From positions 12,445,832-12,509,831 of the forward strand of contig CAJINV010000001.1 in assembly GCA_905178155.1 (NCBI GenBank): a DNA stretch of 64,000 nt. The letters are read 5' to 3'. This stretch comes from Amoebophrya sp. A120. Its lineage: Eukaryota; Sar; Dinophyceae; Syndiniales; Amoebophryaceae. The notes beneath the pieces are model-generated. The model did no database searches. It was not told the origin of the DNA and was given only the letters and a program-made list of their open reading frames with translations. Position 1 is the first letter of the stretch; each line of letters starts with the position of its first letter. Both the position numbers and the translations under genes were made by a program. Shown piece by piece: positions 1 through 10,008 of this stretch.

Positions 1-329
1 GTTTTCGTTTGGATCTGGTTTTCGTTTCTGCCGTGTTGAAGCGCACGGCTTGTGTTTGATCAAACCAATTTTTTCCTAACGTGTAAAGATCCGCTTTCTC
101 TTCTTTTGATCCTTTTTGAAATCGCAAAGCAAATTCTGATCGTGTTCGCGTCTAGATAGGAGAACAGAGAACGCGCCGTCTGCTTCTAGACGAGAGTGAG
201 CTACGTAGCCTCGGCCGGTCGATCAAAGTGGTTGTGCCTACTGCTGATACATAGATAAGTACATGCGTGCGTGGTAAACTTCAGGAGGCTGGTGCCAACA
301 CTTCTTCACAGTTGGTCGGCAGCTACCTC
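1..329. other. 3' flank of the RBR ligase gene
   Basis: About 330 bases downstream of the stop codon of the first gene (which reads leftward). I see no open frame with protein-like content, no RNA gene and no repeat here. Confidence 0.4.
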
Positions 330-3060
330 TCATGTCCTTTCAAACTGTGGGCAGTTCCCGCGCGGCTGGAAGTGCGCCGTGACAGGCTTGCACGAAATTT
401 GCCGGCGACAGTACAAGCAGGAGTGCTGTCTGCAGTAGGGACAGCGCAGGTGGTTGTTCACATGATTGGGGTTGTCAAGCCACCGAACCACCACCACGCG
501 ACAGACGGCGCACCGCACGCGTTCGTACAAGTTCTGGTCCACGTACTGTGCCCCGTCCTGCAGGGCGCGCTGGAGCCCGGCCTGCCCGAGCCGCGCCACC
601 TCCTCGTTCCACTGTCGGATCGCGTCCTGGTCGAACAGGACGCAGGATTTTGGGTTGTCGGAGCGAAAGTGGTCGTAGCTGTCAATCACCTATCAAGTGC
701 AAAAGTGTCTGGGTCTGGAACAGTCATGCTGCTTTTGCATGACACAGAAGGCCTGCCATGGAAGCTCTAGCATCACAGGTTTCGAGAAGCTTCTGCAATG
801 CCGAATCTGCATGACAAGTGCCCCACTCTGGTGACAGAAAGTGGCCAGCTCGAGCTCTTGCTGCCTGTGCATGAGAGATTTTTATGGGTTGTCAAATGCG
901 CATCACAAGTTTGCATTCTTCCAAACCCAGACATTTTTGCATTTGATATCACCTTCAGACACTGCCAGCAGAACACCGTGCGGCAGTTCTCGCACTTCAT
1001 CTTGTTGCACCCGGAGATCTTCTGGATCGCGAAGCTGCAGGTCGGGCACTTCCGGCTGGTCTGGTTGATCAGCATCAGGGACTTCGCCTCCGCGACCCGG
1101 TTCTGCGCGGCCTGGCCCTGGTTGCTCAAGATCTGGGCCCGGCTCGGCGCCACCTCACAGAACGCCCGGTCCGGGTGGTAGACGTCGAGGCACTTGGCGC
1201 AGAATTGCAGCCGACACTTCTCGCACTCGCAGTAGTTGTCCTCCTGGATGATGCACGCTACGGTTTCCGGTTTCGGCTTCTGGTCGGCGCACCGGGGACA
1301 GTACGCAATGTCAGTCATTCCGTCCAGGGCCCGGCTCAGCGTCATGGCTTCAAACTTGTCGAGAAGCGCCTGGTTTATTGCAGCCTCGTCGCAGGATGAG
1401 CTTCTACCACTCTCAACAAGAACATCGAAGGTTGACTCAGTTTCAACATCGCCCAACAAAATTTCCCGTACCAGCGTGGTGTCGAAGGGTTCCGCGTTCG
1501 CGTATCAACTGTAAAAGTGTCTGGGTCTGGAAGAATTCATGTTTGTCATGCTTGTCTGGCATGACTCTTAAATCTGTCATGCACGTTACCCAAGAGCTCC
1601 GCTTTTCTGTGATGCAGAAGCGCAGTTTGTCATGCAGAATAGGCAACACTTAGGAGCTCAGAAACTTGTCATGCTGAGCCAGCATTTGTAGCCTGATCAT
1701 GAGACGCCACCCAGCATCACAGGTTTCCACCAGACCCAGACATTTTTACTTTTGATATCGCGGGCGGGCACACCATGCAGCGAATGTGATCCAGCGCCCC
1801 GTCATTTACGTGGACTTTGACCAGATTGACCAGACATGCGCGGCAACAGCGGTGCGCGCAGCTGGGGAGGGAGAAAAAATCCTTTCCCGCCTTGACGGTA
1901 CAGCAGATCGGACACTCTTGAGGCGTCTGCCGATAAACCGCCTGCTTCTTCCGCTCGTCATTTTCCAGCAACTGGAACGCCAGCCCCTGCGGCAGGTCCA
2001 GCGTCGTCGTGATTCCCAGCACGGAGTGCCAGTTGTTCTGCACCTCGGAAACAAAGAGAATCGGGTCGATCGGAATGACAACTGCTTCGCTGTTTTCAAC
2101 ATCTGCGGCGACGAGGTCGGCCGCGGCTTCGTTCTGCGCATCCAAAGCGCAAGCGGCGACTACTTCGGCGCATTGCGTGGGGGAGAGAAAAGCGCACGTC
2201 AGCGAGCGCGGGACCCAATAGCCCTCGACCTCGGTCTCAGCAGGCCCGGAGGTTCTTCTGAACCCGAGCGCGATTTCGAAGTCTGGCAGAGATTCCACAG
2301 AACCGCAGTAACCGTGCATCAATAGACCCGGAGGTCCTGGAAGATCTTCTTCTAGATCTAGTCGTTGCATCATCTCCACCTCCTGCGTGTCGTGGTTGGC
2401 AAGATTACTAACACTCGACCTGCCTCCTACGTTGTTGTCAGCCTCCACTACTCGTTGCTCACTCAACATATGCTCAGCCAGCCGCTGATCATTGCCGTCA
2501 GAATTTATTGGTGCTTCTTGTTCTGCGCCCTTTTTTCTTCTCCTCCTTTTTCCCTTCCCCTTGCCCTTGCCCTTTGCCTTCCCTCGCGTTTCAGTTTCGC
2601 TCTGCGCAGTCGGAATTCCGCCCTGCTCCGGCGGAGGGCCCAATGCTGGGCGGCAGATAACATCTTCAGTAGTTCCGCTTCCGCCGTCTCTTCCACTACC
2701 CGGCGCAAGCCTACTTCTCGACACGAAAGCGGCTTCCTGCGCCGAGATTTCGACGCTGAGCTTCTCCGTCGGCAAGATGGGTGCGATGCACACCGAGAGA
2801 AGAATCTCTCGTATCTCTTCGTCGTGTGTTGATTCATCGCCATTTATATTGCCGTTTCCATCATAGGAAGCTTCCAACTCGCCGATTGATGATCCAGCTG
2901 GTCGCTGCTCGTCAATATCTTCATAGCGAAACACTATTCTCGCCGTCAGGCTCTCCTCTTCAAGCATGCAGTACAAAGCCTCGAGCTCCTCAATGGCGGT
3001 TTCCGAGAGTGCGGCCAAAACCTGTGCCGGTAGCTGCGCAGCAGCACCTTCCTCCATCAT
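330..3060 (-). CDS. RBR-type E3 ubiquitin ligase (RNF14-like), 3 exons
   Basis: Exons 3060-1758, 1497-953 and 689-330 join in frame to about 735 aa. The N-terminus (residues ~15-110) looks like an RWD domain (IEELEALYCMLEEE). A basic low-complexity linker (KGKGKGKGKRRRRKKG) follows. RING1 starts at CPICCTVKAGKDFF and is cut by the first introner just after RCMVCPPA. Exon 2 carries the IBR (YCPRCADQ, CxxC pairs, CAKCLDVYHPDRAFC) and the start of RING2 (CPTCSFAIQKISGCNKMKCENC, FCWQC). Exon 3 ends with further cysteine pairs (CAVCR, CPYCRQHSC). The order RWD-RING1-IBR-RING2 is that of RNF14/ARA54. In this family RING2 uses a catalytic cysteine to pass ubiquitin on, and the expected cysteine-rich stretch is present. 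Both introns are family-1 introners. The ATG at 3060 follows an AG four bases upstream, a possible trans-splice acceptor. The family is well supported; orthology to RNF14 is inferred from domain order. Confidence 0.86.
691..948 (-). mobile_element. Introner, family 1, copy A (258 bp)
   Basis: Terminal inverted repeats begin TATCAAGTGCAAAAGTGTCT on the left and mirror on the right (AGACATTTTTGCATTTGATA), enclosing the TCTGGGTCTGG core that marks this family. A 5-bp duplication TCACC lies at 686-690 and 949-953. On the coding strand the duplication reads GGTGA, so removal between AAG|GTGATA and TTGATAG|GTGATT gives a normal GT-AG intron (690-952). It splits the RBR gene between the codons of QCLK and VIDS. 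Confidence 0.93.
1503..1757 (-). mobile_element. Introner, family 1, copy B (255 bp)
   Basis: The same terminal repeats as copy A (left TATCAACTGTAAAAGTGTCT, right AGACATTTTTACTTTTGATA). The 5-bp duplication TCGCG lies at 1498-1502 and 1758-1762. The interior carries several TTGTCATGC motifs. Removing the element plus one duplication joins VCPPA to NAEPFDTTL in frame in the RBR gene. None of the six possible cut positions across the duplication gives GT-AG or GC-AG, so the intron has non-canonical borders. Confidence 0.92.
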
Positions 3061-4306
3061 ATTCTCGATTGGTAAAACATTGACATGAAGGCGAAAAGCA
3101 TATCAGCCTTAAGTGTGCGTGAATAATAAAGGGAAAGAACAAACATAAGGGAATCTTATTTTTTTCCAAGGTTATCGCGGGGGTGAACGGAGCTGAAAGC
3201 AAGATAGGTCGAAGGAATAGTTGAATGTCCTACGAACTTGAAACTTGTACTGTCTCAGCTTACATACTAGATATTACACATACTTAGGTGGGAAAATAGT
3301 AAGGTCATGATCATATAAGAACGAAGTGCGTGGGGTCCGCTGCAAGGAAAAATAAAATCGTTCAAGAAATTCCTTCGCATTCAACCCTTTTCTTTACGAA
3401 AAGAAAAGCATGTATATCTGACTCGGTTCCGAGAACTATCGTTTTCTTTTGCAAATCGACGACCTTTCGAAAAAACGCGCAAGTCGAGGTAGGATATGAT
3501 AGGAGTTGCCGAGGTCGAGGTCGAGCGGGCGGCGTTCCAAAACTTTGAGAGTGCAGCTGGAGCTATTCACGAGCTAATTCTTGACCATGCGTACTAAATG
3601 CTACTGGAGGCGGCTAACAGTGCACTTATCCTCGTCCCCTCACGACACTACAAACCCCGGGCCTGTCAGTCAACGCGACGGCGTCACGCTAACCGGGCTC
3701 AGCTCAGCTGCCCCGGCAACCCTAACCTCAAAGCCAGCCTTGTAACCGGTTTGCGTTTATCAGAAGTGGACTGAAGTGAACTTTATTTCCAAACTTTAAA
3801 AACGTAAAAACAATGCTCCGGGGAGCTGAGTTGGAGTGGGCGAACAAACTATGCTCCGCAGAGTTCCGATTTGGCGATTCGATAGCAGTAGAAAAATTTG
3901 AGATCTTTTGTCGACATAAGACCTAAAGATCATAGTCGGGTCGTGAAAAGGCGATATCAATGAAAGCAGGGAAGAGTGAGAACATACGCTTGTAGTCGTA
4001 AGCACTCTCCCGACGCTAGTATGTGTATGGTGGATCAAAACATAGAAATAAAACGGAAGGACAGGAGCCAGCCTTCTAAACCCCTTCGTCCACCTCGAGC
4101 AAAAGTAAAAGTTTAGAAAACCGTTTGATATTGATACCACGAGACTTCTTGATGGCGTTTCCCATTAGACTCAATTGCGTTCTTTCCGATTGTCCTTGCT
4201 CTCCCCTTTTCGCGAAGGTTCGCTGTATGATGTGGCTTTCGTAAATATTCTTCAGCCACACTCTGCAAGAAATTCAACTAACTTCAGAGGAGTTCGTGGC
4301 CCCTCT
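3061..4306. other. Intergenic region, 1.25 kb
   Basis: Between the start of the RBR gene and the end of the next gene. Short open frames on both strands look random. No tRNA, repeat or inverted repeat stood out. It should hold the polyadenylation region of the upstream gene and the 5' sequence of the RBR gene. Confidence 0.4.
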
Positions 4307-7302
4307 TTATTTTTCCCAGAAGTACAAACTAGTCCCATTCTCGGTTTGGTTCCATCCCGAAACCCATTGGCACACTGACGGGTCCCTCCATGCGTGCGTG
4401 CCCCAGCTGGTCCTGCACTGCAGCCATTGCTGGCCATTCGCAACGCTGGGCCCCCTCCAATTCATGGCTCCTTCTTTCTCCGTCGTCCAGAAAACGTCAT
4501 AAGCGAGCCGGAGATTTGCACCGCTGCCGATCAGGACTTGCTGGATATGGATTGTAAAAATGTCTGGGTCTGGAAGGTTGGAACTTGTAATGCTAGCTTT
4601 CCATACCTAGAAAATCTGTATTGCATCACCAACAAAAGTCGCAGCCTCTTTTGTCATGCATACCCGACTGCACCACATCGAAAACCTTTGCACCGTCGCC
4701 GCAACCAGCTACGGCCGCAGGAGATCTAGGGTCAGAACCGCGAAAAATATCGCGAGTATATCTTCATGTTCATCCCCGGGCGCCAATATTATCTTTCCTT
4801 ACTTCTCGCTAACACTATACGAGCCTCTTTTGTCATGCAAAAACGCAACTTCTCATGCGGATTGCCTATGAGAAAGCGTTTTGGGAAGTTGTCATGCCGG
4901 ACTGCATTCGGATGTGTTTTCATCGTGCACATTTTAGCATCACAAGTTTCCAGACCCAGACATTTTTGCATTTCATACTGGAAATCTTCCGCAACTTGTC
5001 CGCGCGGTAGGGCAAAGCGAAATGAGAGGCTGTACATGACGGAAAAGAACGGCAAGAACAACACGCACAGGAGTGCCGCGACCTCCAGTGAATAGGCAAT
5101 CTTCGGAATCAGAAGGCTGGCGCTTCCGTCACACGGCAGGAACACCGGAGTGGATGACGCCGCAGAGGCTCTTCGGCTGCGATTCTGTTGAGAAAGCGGA
5201 TGATTTTCGGGCGGAAAAACAATCAACCAGCCAGCCACAATCGCAAACGCACCACAGAAGATCCACGAAAACAGCAGGAACAGAGCGCGAAATCGGAAAA
5301 GCGTTGGTGCCCACTGCACACGCACGTACTGCTCCTCGGGCGTGCACGTGTTGTCACCAAACGTCTGATAATGTGCCCACATAAGCAGTGCCTCGTCGTC
5401 GACGACCAGGCGCTCGTCGATCGTTCCAAAAATCGCTACCGTCAACGAGATTCTTTCCCCAAAAGCAAACGCGTAGGTCTCAAAAGCTACCAACACTGCC
5501 ATCGCCAGAGGGGCACATACCGTGTGTATGATCACTTGCCAGCGAGTGTTTTGCACACGATAGTATTCTATCGCGTCATCGGATTCTTGTACGCGATGGG
5601 TTTCCGTTTCACGCATTTTACCCTCTTCCTCCTCGGTAGCAGAAGGTATCAGTTGTCCCACTTGTTCGGTGTTTTCCTGTTGCGCTGCCCGCAGAGCGTC
5701 GTCGCTGGGGCTGGGCACAGCTGCCGTGAGCATGAAGCCGACGCACGGAAGCACCAACCAGAGGACGCGAGCCAACATCTCCGCAGCTGACATCCCCGCT
5801 AAATTGTACAGAGGGGTGAACGCGAAAGCACTGTCTTCCCCGGCCCCCAACGGGTCCACGCACCAAGACGGATAGAGACCGGCAGCCGTCGTGTACCGAG
5901 AAAGTAGCGCACACACAGCGTAGACGATGAGGCAAGACGTCCAGATCTTTCCCGCGCTGCTGTCTTGAAACTGGCAGACACTCGACAGAGTTCCATGGAT
6001 TGCGAACGCGTGCGGCAACAGCATAAATTTTTGAAAATGTCGCTGGCGCTGCTCGCGGAGCGCGCCCACTGCTGCATCCGTTGTTTGTTGTTCGTCACTG
6101 CGGTCGACATCTTCAACTGGGCTCTGTGGTGTCGGGACCGGGAGGTAAAGGCCGGGCGGAAAAAACACAAGCCTTGTCGGTAAGGCCAGGCCTATCAGCA
6201 CAGACACATAGCCAATGAGAAGCAGCACCAGCATGACGATGAAATCCATGCGCATGTTTGCAAGCGTATATGCGACGTGGGTTTGCTCGATAATCTCGTT
6301 GACTGCGCCCGCACTCACGATGCGAGCCGCGGTCTTGTTCTGGAAAACTTGCTGGGTTGCCAGCTCTTTCCGCAGGTGCCGAATCGTCTCGCCCTGTTCC
6401 CGCAGAACCTCCCCTTGTTGGCTTACTAAGTCCTCCAGTTGCTGCACCTTTTGCTGCCACGCGAGGCCACGACCAGTTTCAGTGCCGTCCTCCGCGGCGG
6501 TAAGCGCTGAGTTTGCATTTTCTACTTTCTGGGTGTAGCTGCTGCCGACTTTATGATCGTTTGACGGCGGCGCATAATCAATATCTTGCTCTACTAGAAG
6601 GTGCTGCTCCTCTTGTCCGCCCTCTACCGAGACCGGACGTTCCCCGACGAGTCTCGCTTCCAGAAATTGAAACGCAGGTCCAGGCGATCCCGGTTCTTCT
6701 GGAGTTTTCGTTGCAAGAATCTCGGAATACACAGAGCCGGTCGTCTTCTCTTCTTCGACTTGCGGATTTTGTGGCAAGACGCGCAACTCAACTCCGCCGA
6801 TAGCATCAACCCCCGGGCGCGCCATCGTCCTTTTGTCTGTCTCGGTCTGCAGTTCCCCACGCGCAGCGCTGGTAATCCTCTCCTGGTCTTCCTTGATTTG
6901 CGCGAGGACACTGCCAGCTCCAGCTTCTTCTTCGTCAGCCCCTCTCCAAAAATTCACTGCTTGCTCCTTCTGCTTCGCGGCTGCACGACGACTGTTCTCG
7001 GAGACTTGCGCCTCCTTGGCCGAAGGCACACGGGTGGTCAGGCGCGTAGCCAGAAGTCGGTGCTGCTCTTCGTGTCCTTGATCACCTGGCTCGTCTTCCC
7101 AGCTACTTCTCCCTCCGACCGAATCAACAGTTGACTCTGTTTCACTACCTTGTTCCCCGGCCGCTACAAGAACAACATGCTCCAATATTGCACAGCCTGC
7201 AGCAAAGATCGACAGGAGCGCAACGCAACGCAGATGAGAGAAGACGAAATGACACCACAGCAAATGTCGACGACCCTTGTTCATGATTCCGGCCCCTTCC
7301 AT
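4307..7302 (-). CDS. Polytopic membrane protein of unknown function, 2 exons
   Basis: Exon 1 is 7302-4978 and exon 2 is 4540-4307, joined across introner copy C to about 852 aa. Visible parts in order: an N-terminal hydrophobic segment (residues ~18-50, signal peptide or anchor); a long polar, acidic region to ~280; a coiled coil (~285-330, QQLEDLVSQQGEVLREQGE); then about eight hydrophobic segments, beginning MDFIVMLVLLLIGYVSVLIG and including LFLLFSWIFCGAFAIVAGWL and VAALLCVLFLPFFSVMYSL. A second polar insert rich in E and T lies between the middle helices. The short second exon encodes a soluble Trp-rich tail (NWRGPSVANGQQWL) ending FWEK. I do not recognise the family. The exon join keeps frame and replaces an introner-encoded tail, which supports it. 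Confidence 0.7.
4546..4977 (-). mobile_element. Introner, family 1, copy C (432 bp, enlarged)
   Basis: Ends are TATGGATTGTAAAAATGTCT and AGACATTTTTGCATTTCATA, with the TCTGGGTCTGG core on both sides. The duplication CTGGA is at 4541-4545 and 4978-4982. It is longer than the other copies because of an internal 179-bp duplication-flanked segment; without it the element would be 253 bp. The host intron in the 4307-7302 gene cannot be placed as GT-AG anywhere across the duplication; the nearest options are GT-CA and TA-AG. Confidence 0.9.
4643..4839. repeat. 18-bp direct repeats around a 179-bp insertion inside introner C
   Basis: AGCCTCTTTTGTCATGCA occurs at 4643-4660 and again at 4822-4839. 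The segment between has no resemblance to other family-1 copies. Subtracting one repeat plus the spacer returns introner C to the family's usual length, so this looks like a secondary insertion or a slippage duplication. Confidence 0.7.
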
Positions 7303-7700
7303 GTATTAGTATTGTTATTCTTTGCCAAATACTATTCAATAGTATTTCGTTGCCCTCTGTCGGACTTGCTAGAATCTTGATCTTCGTACTGATTGTCGAA
7401 GCAAAAGGGCGCAACTCGTGGACATCGACTTAAAACCAGTCACAGAAACGGGACTGACAACCGACGTCGATTGCACTGAAACCTGATCCAACATCACTAC
7501 GAACACTGAGCGTGACCGCCGAGGAACTGGAAAACAAAGTTTTGTATCCGAATCAAGAGCGAATTTTCCCCGCTCTGACCTGCACATCCAAATGCAAATC
7601 CAACTTTCCCGTCACGGACTAAAACACTTTTCCGCCTCACTGTAAGAACTAAAGTTGCAGCTATTCCGCCAGACTGTATGTGAGAACTGTGCGAATAAGA
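7303..7700. other. Intergenic region, 0.4 kb
   Basis: Nothing recognisable between the 3' end of the EF-hand membrane protein gene and the start of the polytopic protein gene. Confidence 0.4.
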
Positions 7701-9383
7701 TTACCAAAATTTGACTTTCTTCTGGTGTTTGCCCATCCACTGCGCCAGGAGCATCCAAAAGAATCCATAAACCAGCACTATTGCCATTGCCGGAGTCGGT
7801 GGAACAATGAGCGTCCGGCACAACTGACCGACGCACCCGGTAAGCACATTTGTGAGAAGGAAGAAAAACAGCATGGAGTCCTGCAGTCCGGAGAGCAAAT
7901 GCGGCAGCGGCGCACGTTGATGAGTAAGGGTTTCGTTCAAAAACCGCAACGCCGCTAACAGAAACGAGTTGCAGGACACAATGTACAGGACGTAGGGCAC
8001 GTCGCAACATCGGCGGCTGGGGGACTGCGTAAAAAGCAAGAGCACTGGAAGTCCCGCTCCGACCGCCCATGCCCCAAAGGGCACTTCCATCACGCCCTTT
8101 CGTCCGAGCGCAGCCGCCAGTAGAAAGAGCGCTTGAAACCCGGGAAGCGACAGGACTCCCTCCTTATTCGCATCAAGAAAACCGAGGTTCCACCTTGGCT
8201 CAATATTCGCGAGCGCATACGAACGCCAAGAAAATCTCGCTCGAAAATCCACGTCTGAAGCCGGCAAAAATTCCGCTGGTACATTGAAGAGGTAGCCAAC
8301 GAAGCCCAGCAACGCAAAGGCAACAGCGTGCAGGCCATTTGCTGACCTGCGCACGCAAAACGCGACCAAGTCACCGCCGAGATGCACCGCAAACAGCGTC
8401 ACGAAAAAGTTCCAATGCAGGCCGTATTCCTCCGGTGGCACGTGGTGTCCGGAAACCGCAACCGTGATAAATCGACCGAAGCCTAGGCACAAGGTGGGAA
8501 AGTGTCGGAAAAACTTTTTGATTACAACCTGGTTGCCTCGCTGCTGCTGTTGCTCAACGGCGGCGACAGAGGTATTCTTCGTCTCACGTAGGGTCTTGCG
8601 CCACCTCGCACCCACGACTAGTCCGTTCAGAAACACAAAGCTTCCCACCCCGAGGTCCATCGGGCTGTAGCCTTCGGTAAGGCACTTCGAAAACCGGCGC
8701 GGAAAGATAGAGGGAAAGTCGACCGCAAGAATCATCAAAGATGTACAGCAGAGTAGAAACGCCCGGTATTCCGTCAGAATCCGCTTTTCCGTTCGTACTA
8801 GGCCTTCGCTTTCGCTTCGTACACCATTTTCATCTTCGCTCGATGTTTTTGCAACATCTTCAGGACTTGCTGTGCCCGGTCGTGTTTCATCTCTACTACA
8901 TCGTAACAGGCCATGGAGCAAAAGAGTGCCGGTCAGCAGTAAAGCTACATAGTCAGCAAGGTACTGCGGCTGCGCACCGAGCGCGAGGATCGGCAGCATG
9001 AGAACCAAAAACTCAGTTTTTGGCCCGTGCTGGCTTTCGACCATCTGCGCTGTTTTTTCGACCGCTGTTGTTTTTGCCGCGCTTGCATTATCCTCGTTTC
9101 CATCGCCGCCTTCTGCGTGATGTTCTACTTGAGCCGGGCCTTCTCTTTTGCGCGATCTGTACGCGAAGATCAGATCGTAAAAGTGCAGCAGCACTGGGCA
9201 CGTGGCAAGGTACACGTAGCAAAATCCAAACTCCACCCCGCCATGCTGCGAGGAGAAGGCAGCCCTCTGCAATTCCGCGTAACTGACGTTACCCAACCGA
9301 TCGCCGTCTTCCAACCAGGTCCGCAACTTCCGCTTCTGGAGTTTCCTCATCACGGAAGAAAACGACCACTCACTTTCACACAT
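7701..9383 (-). CDS. EF-hand-containing polytopic membrane protein, single exon
   Basis: About 560 aa counted from the first ATG (MCESEWSF); the frame is open further upstream, but only with non-ATG starts. Residues ~22-36 form a canonical 12-residue EF-hand loop (DGDRLGNVSYAE). A second, degenerate loop (DANKEGVLSLPG) lacks the final acidic residue and lies near residue 410. Between and after them are many hydrophobic segments, for example FGFCYVYLATCPVLLHFYDL, LILAVDFPSIFP, FVFLNGLVVGA, AFALLGFVGYLFNVPAEFL, and a C-terminal pair ending FWMLLAQWMGKHQKKVKFW. A polar insert with many E/D/S sits near residue 100-210. The layout suggests a calcium-responsive membrane protein, but I do not recognise the transporter or channel family. 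Confidence 0.68.
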   Translation of the reverse strand: MCESEWSFSSVMRKLQKRKLRTWLEDGDRLGNVSYAELQRAAFSSQHGGVEFGFCYVYLATCPVLLHFYDLIFAYRSRKREGPAQVEHHAEGGDGNEDNASAAKTTAVEKTAQMVESQHGPKTEFLVLMLPILALGAQPQYLADYVALLLTGTLLLHGLLRCSRDETRPGTASPEDVAKTSSEDENGVRSESEGLVRTEKRILTEYRAFLLCCTSLMILAVDFPSIFPRRFSKCLTEGYSPMDLGVGSFVFLNGLVVGARWRKTLRETKNTSVAAVEQQQQRGNQVVIKKFFRHFPTLCLGFGRFITVAVSGHHVPPEEYGLHWNFFVTLFAVHLGGDLVAFCVRRSANGLHAVAFALLGFVGYLFNVPAEFLPASDVDFRARFSWRSYALANIEPRWNLGFLDANKEGVLSLPGFQALFLLAAALGRKGVMEVPFGAWAVGAGLPVLLLFTQSPSRRCCDVPYVLYIVSCNSFLLAALRFLNETLTHQRAPLPHLLSGLQDSMLFFFLLTNVLTGCVGQLCRTLIVPPTPAMAIVLVYGFFWMLLAQWMGKHQKKVKFW

Positions 9384-10008
9384 TTTTCGCGGTGGACCTC
9401 TTTTTGCGATTGAAATCGGTACTAGACAAAGCAAATCGAAATACGCAAAGTGTGATCTACTTAGTTAAGATTGGTAGGTCCGTCCCTGAAGAGCATGAAT
9501 CGCAGATAATTCGGCACAAAGTCAAAAAAGGAGGATGTGATCGACGAGGACCCCCTTCGGGCAACATGGACAAAATCAAAGTTTGGTTTCCAAAGTGCGG
9601 CACGGACGAAGCCGAAGTGTGGATATTAGATCGTAAACGACACAGTTCGTTGTACTAAATCCGTTCCAAGACGTCGGAAAGAACAAGCCCTTCTTCTTCT
9701 ACTGTGCCGGTTTACTTATTCGTGCGTCGCAGGCAACCTTGGTTTGCTGCTCCACTCGTCCCACTCCGGGGTCGTTTCATTGCACCTCTTCAACATCAGC
9801 TGAATTTTCTTCAAGTTGATAAAATCTCTTCAACAAGTCTCGATTCTATTGTACTTAAACATCCTGTGCGCTAAGTCCTCCGCCTTACTTAGTTTTGCAC
9901 TAAGATTGATGCAGTTTTTCGTTTTCCATGTACGACAGCACAAATCGCAAACATTGCTCGGCTTTCCGTAGTTTCTACATAGCCAACTCAAAACCACCCA
10001 GGTGACGC
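9384..10008. other. Intergenic region, 0.6 kb
   Basis: Upstream of the EF-hand protein start and downstream of the coiled-coil gene stop. No gene, repeat or RNA seen. Confidence 0.4.
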
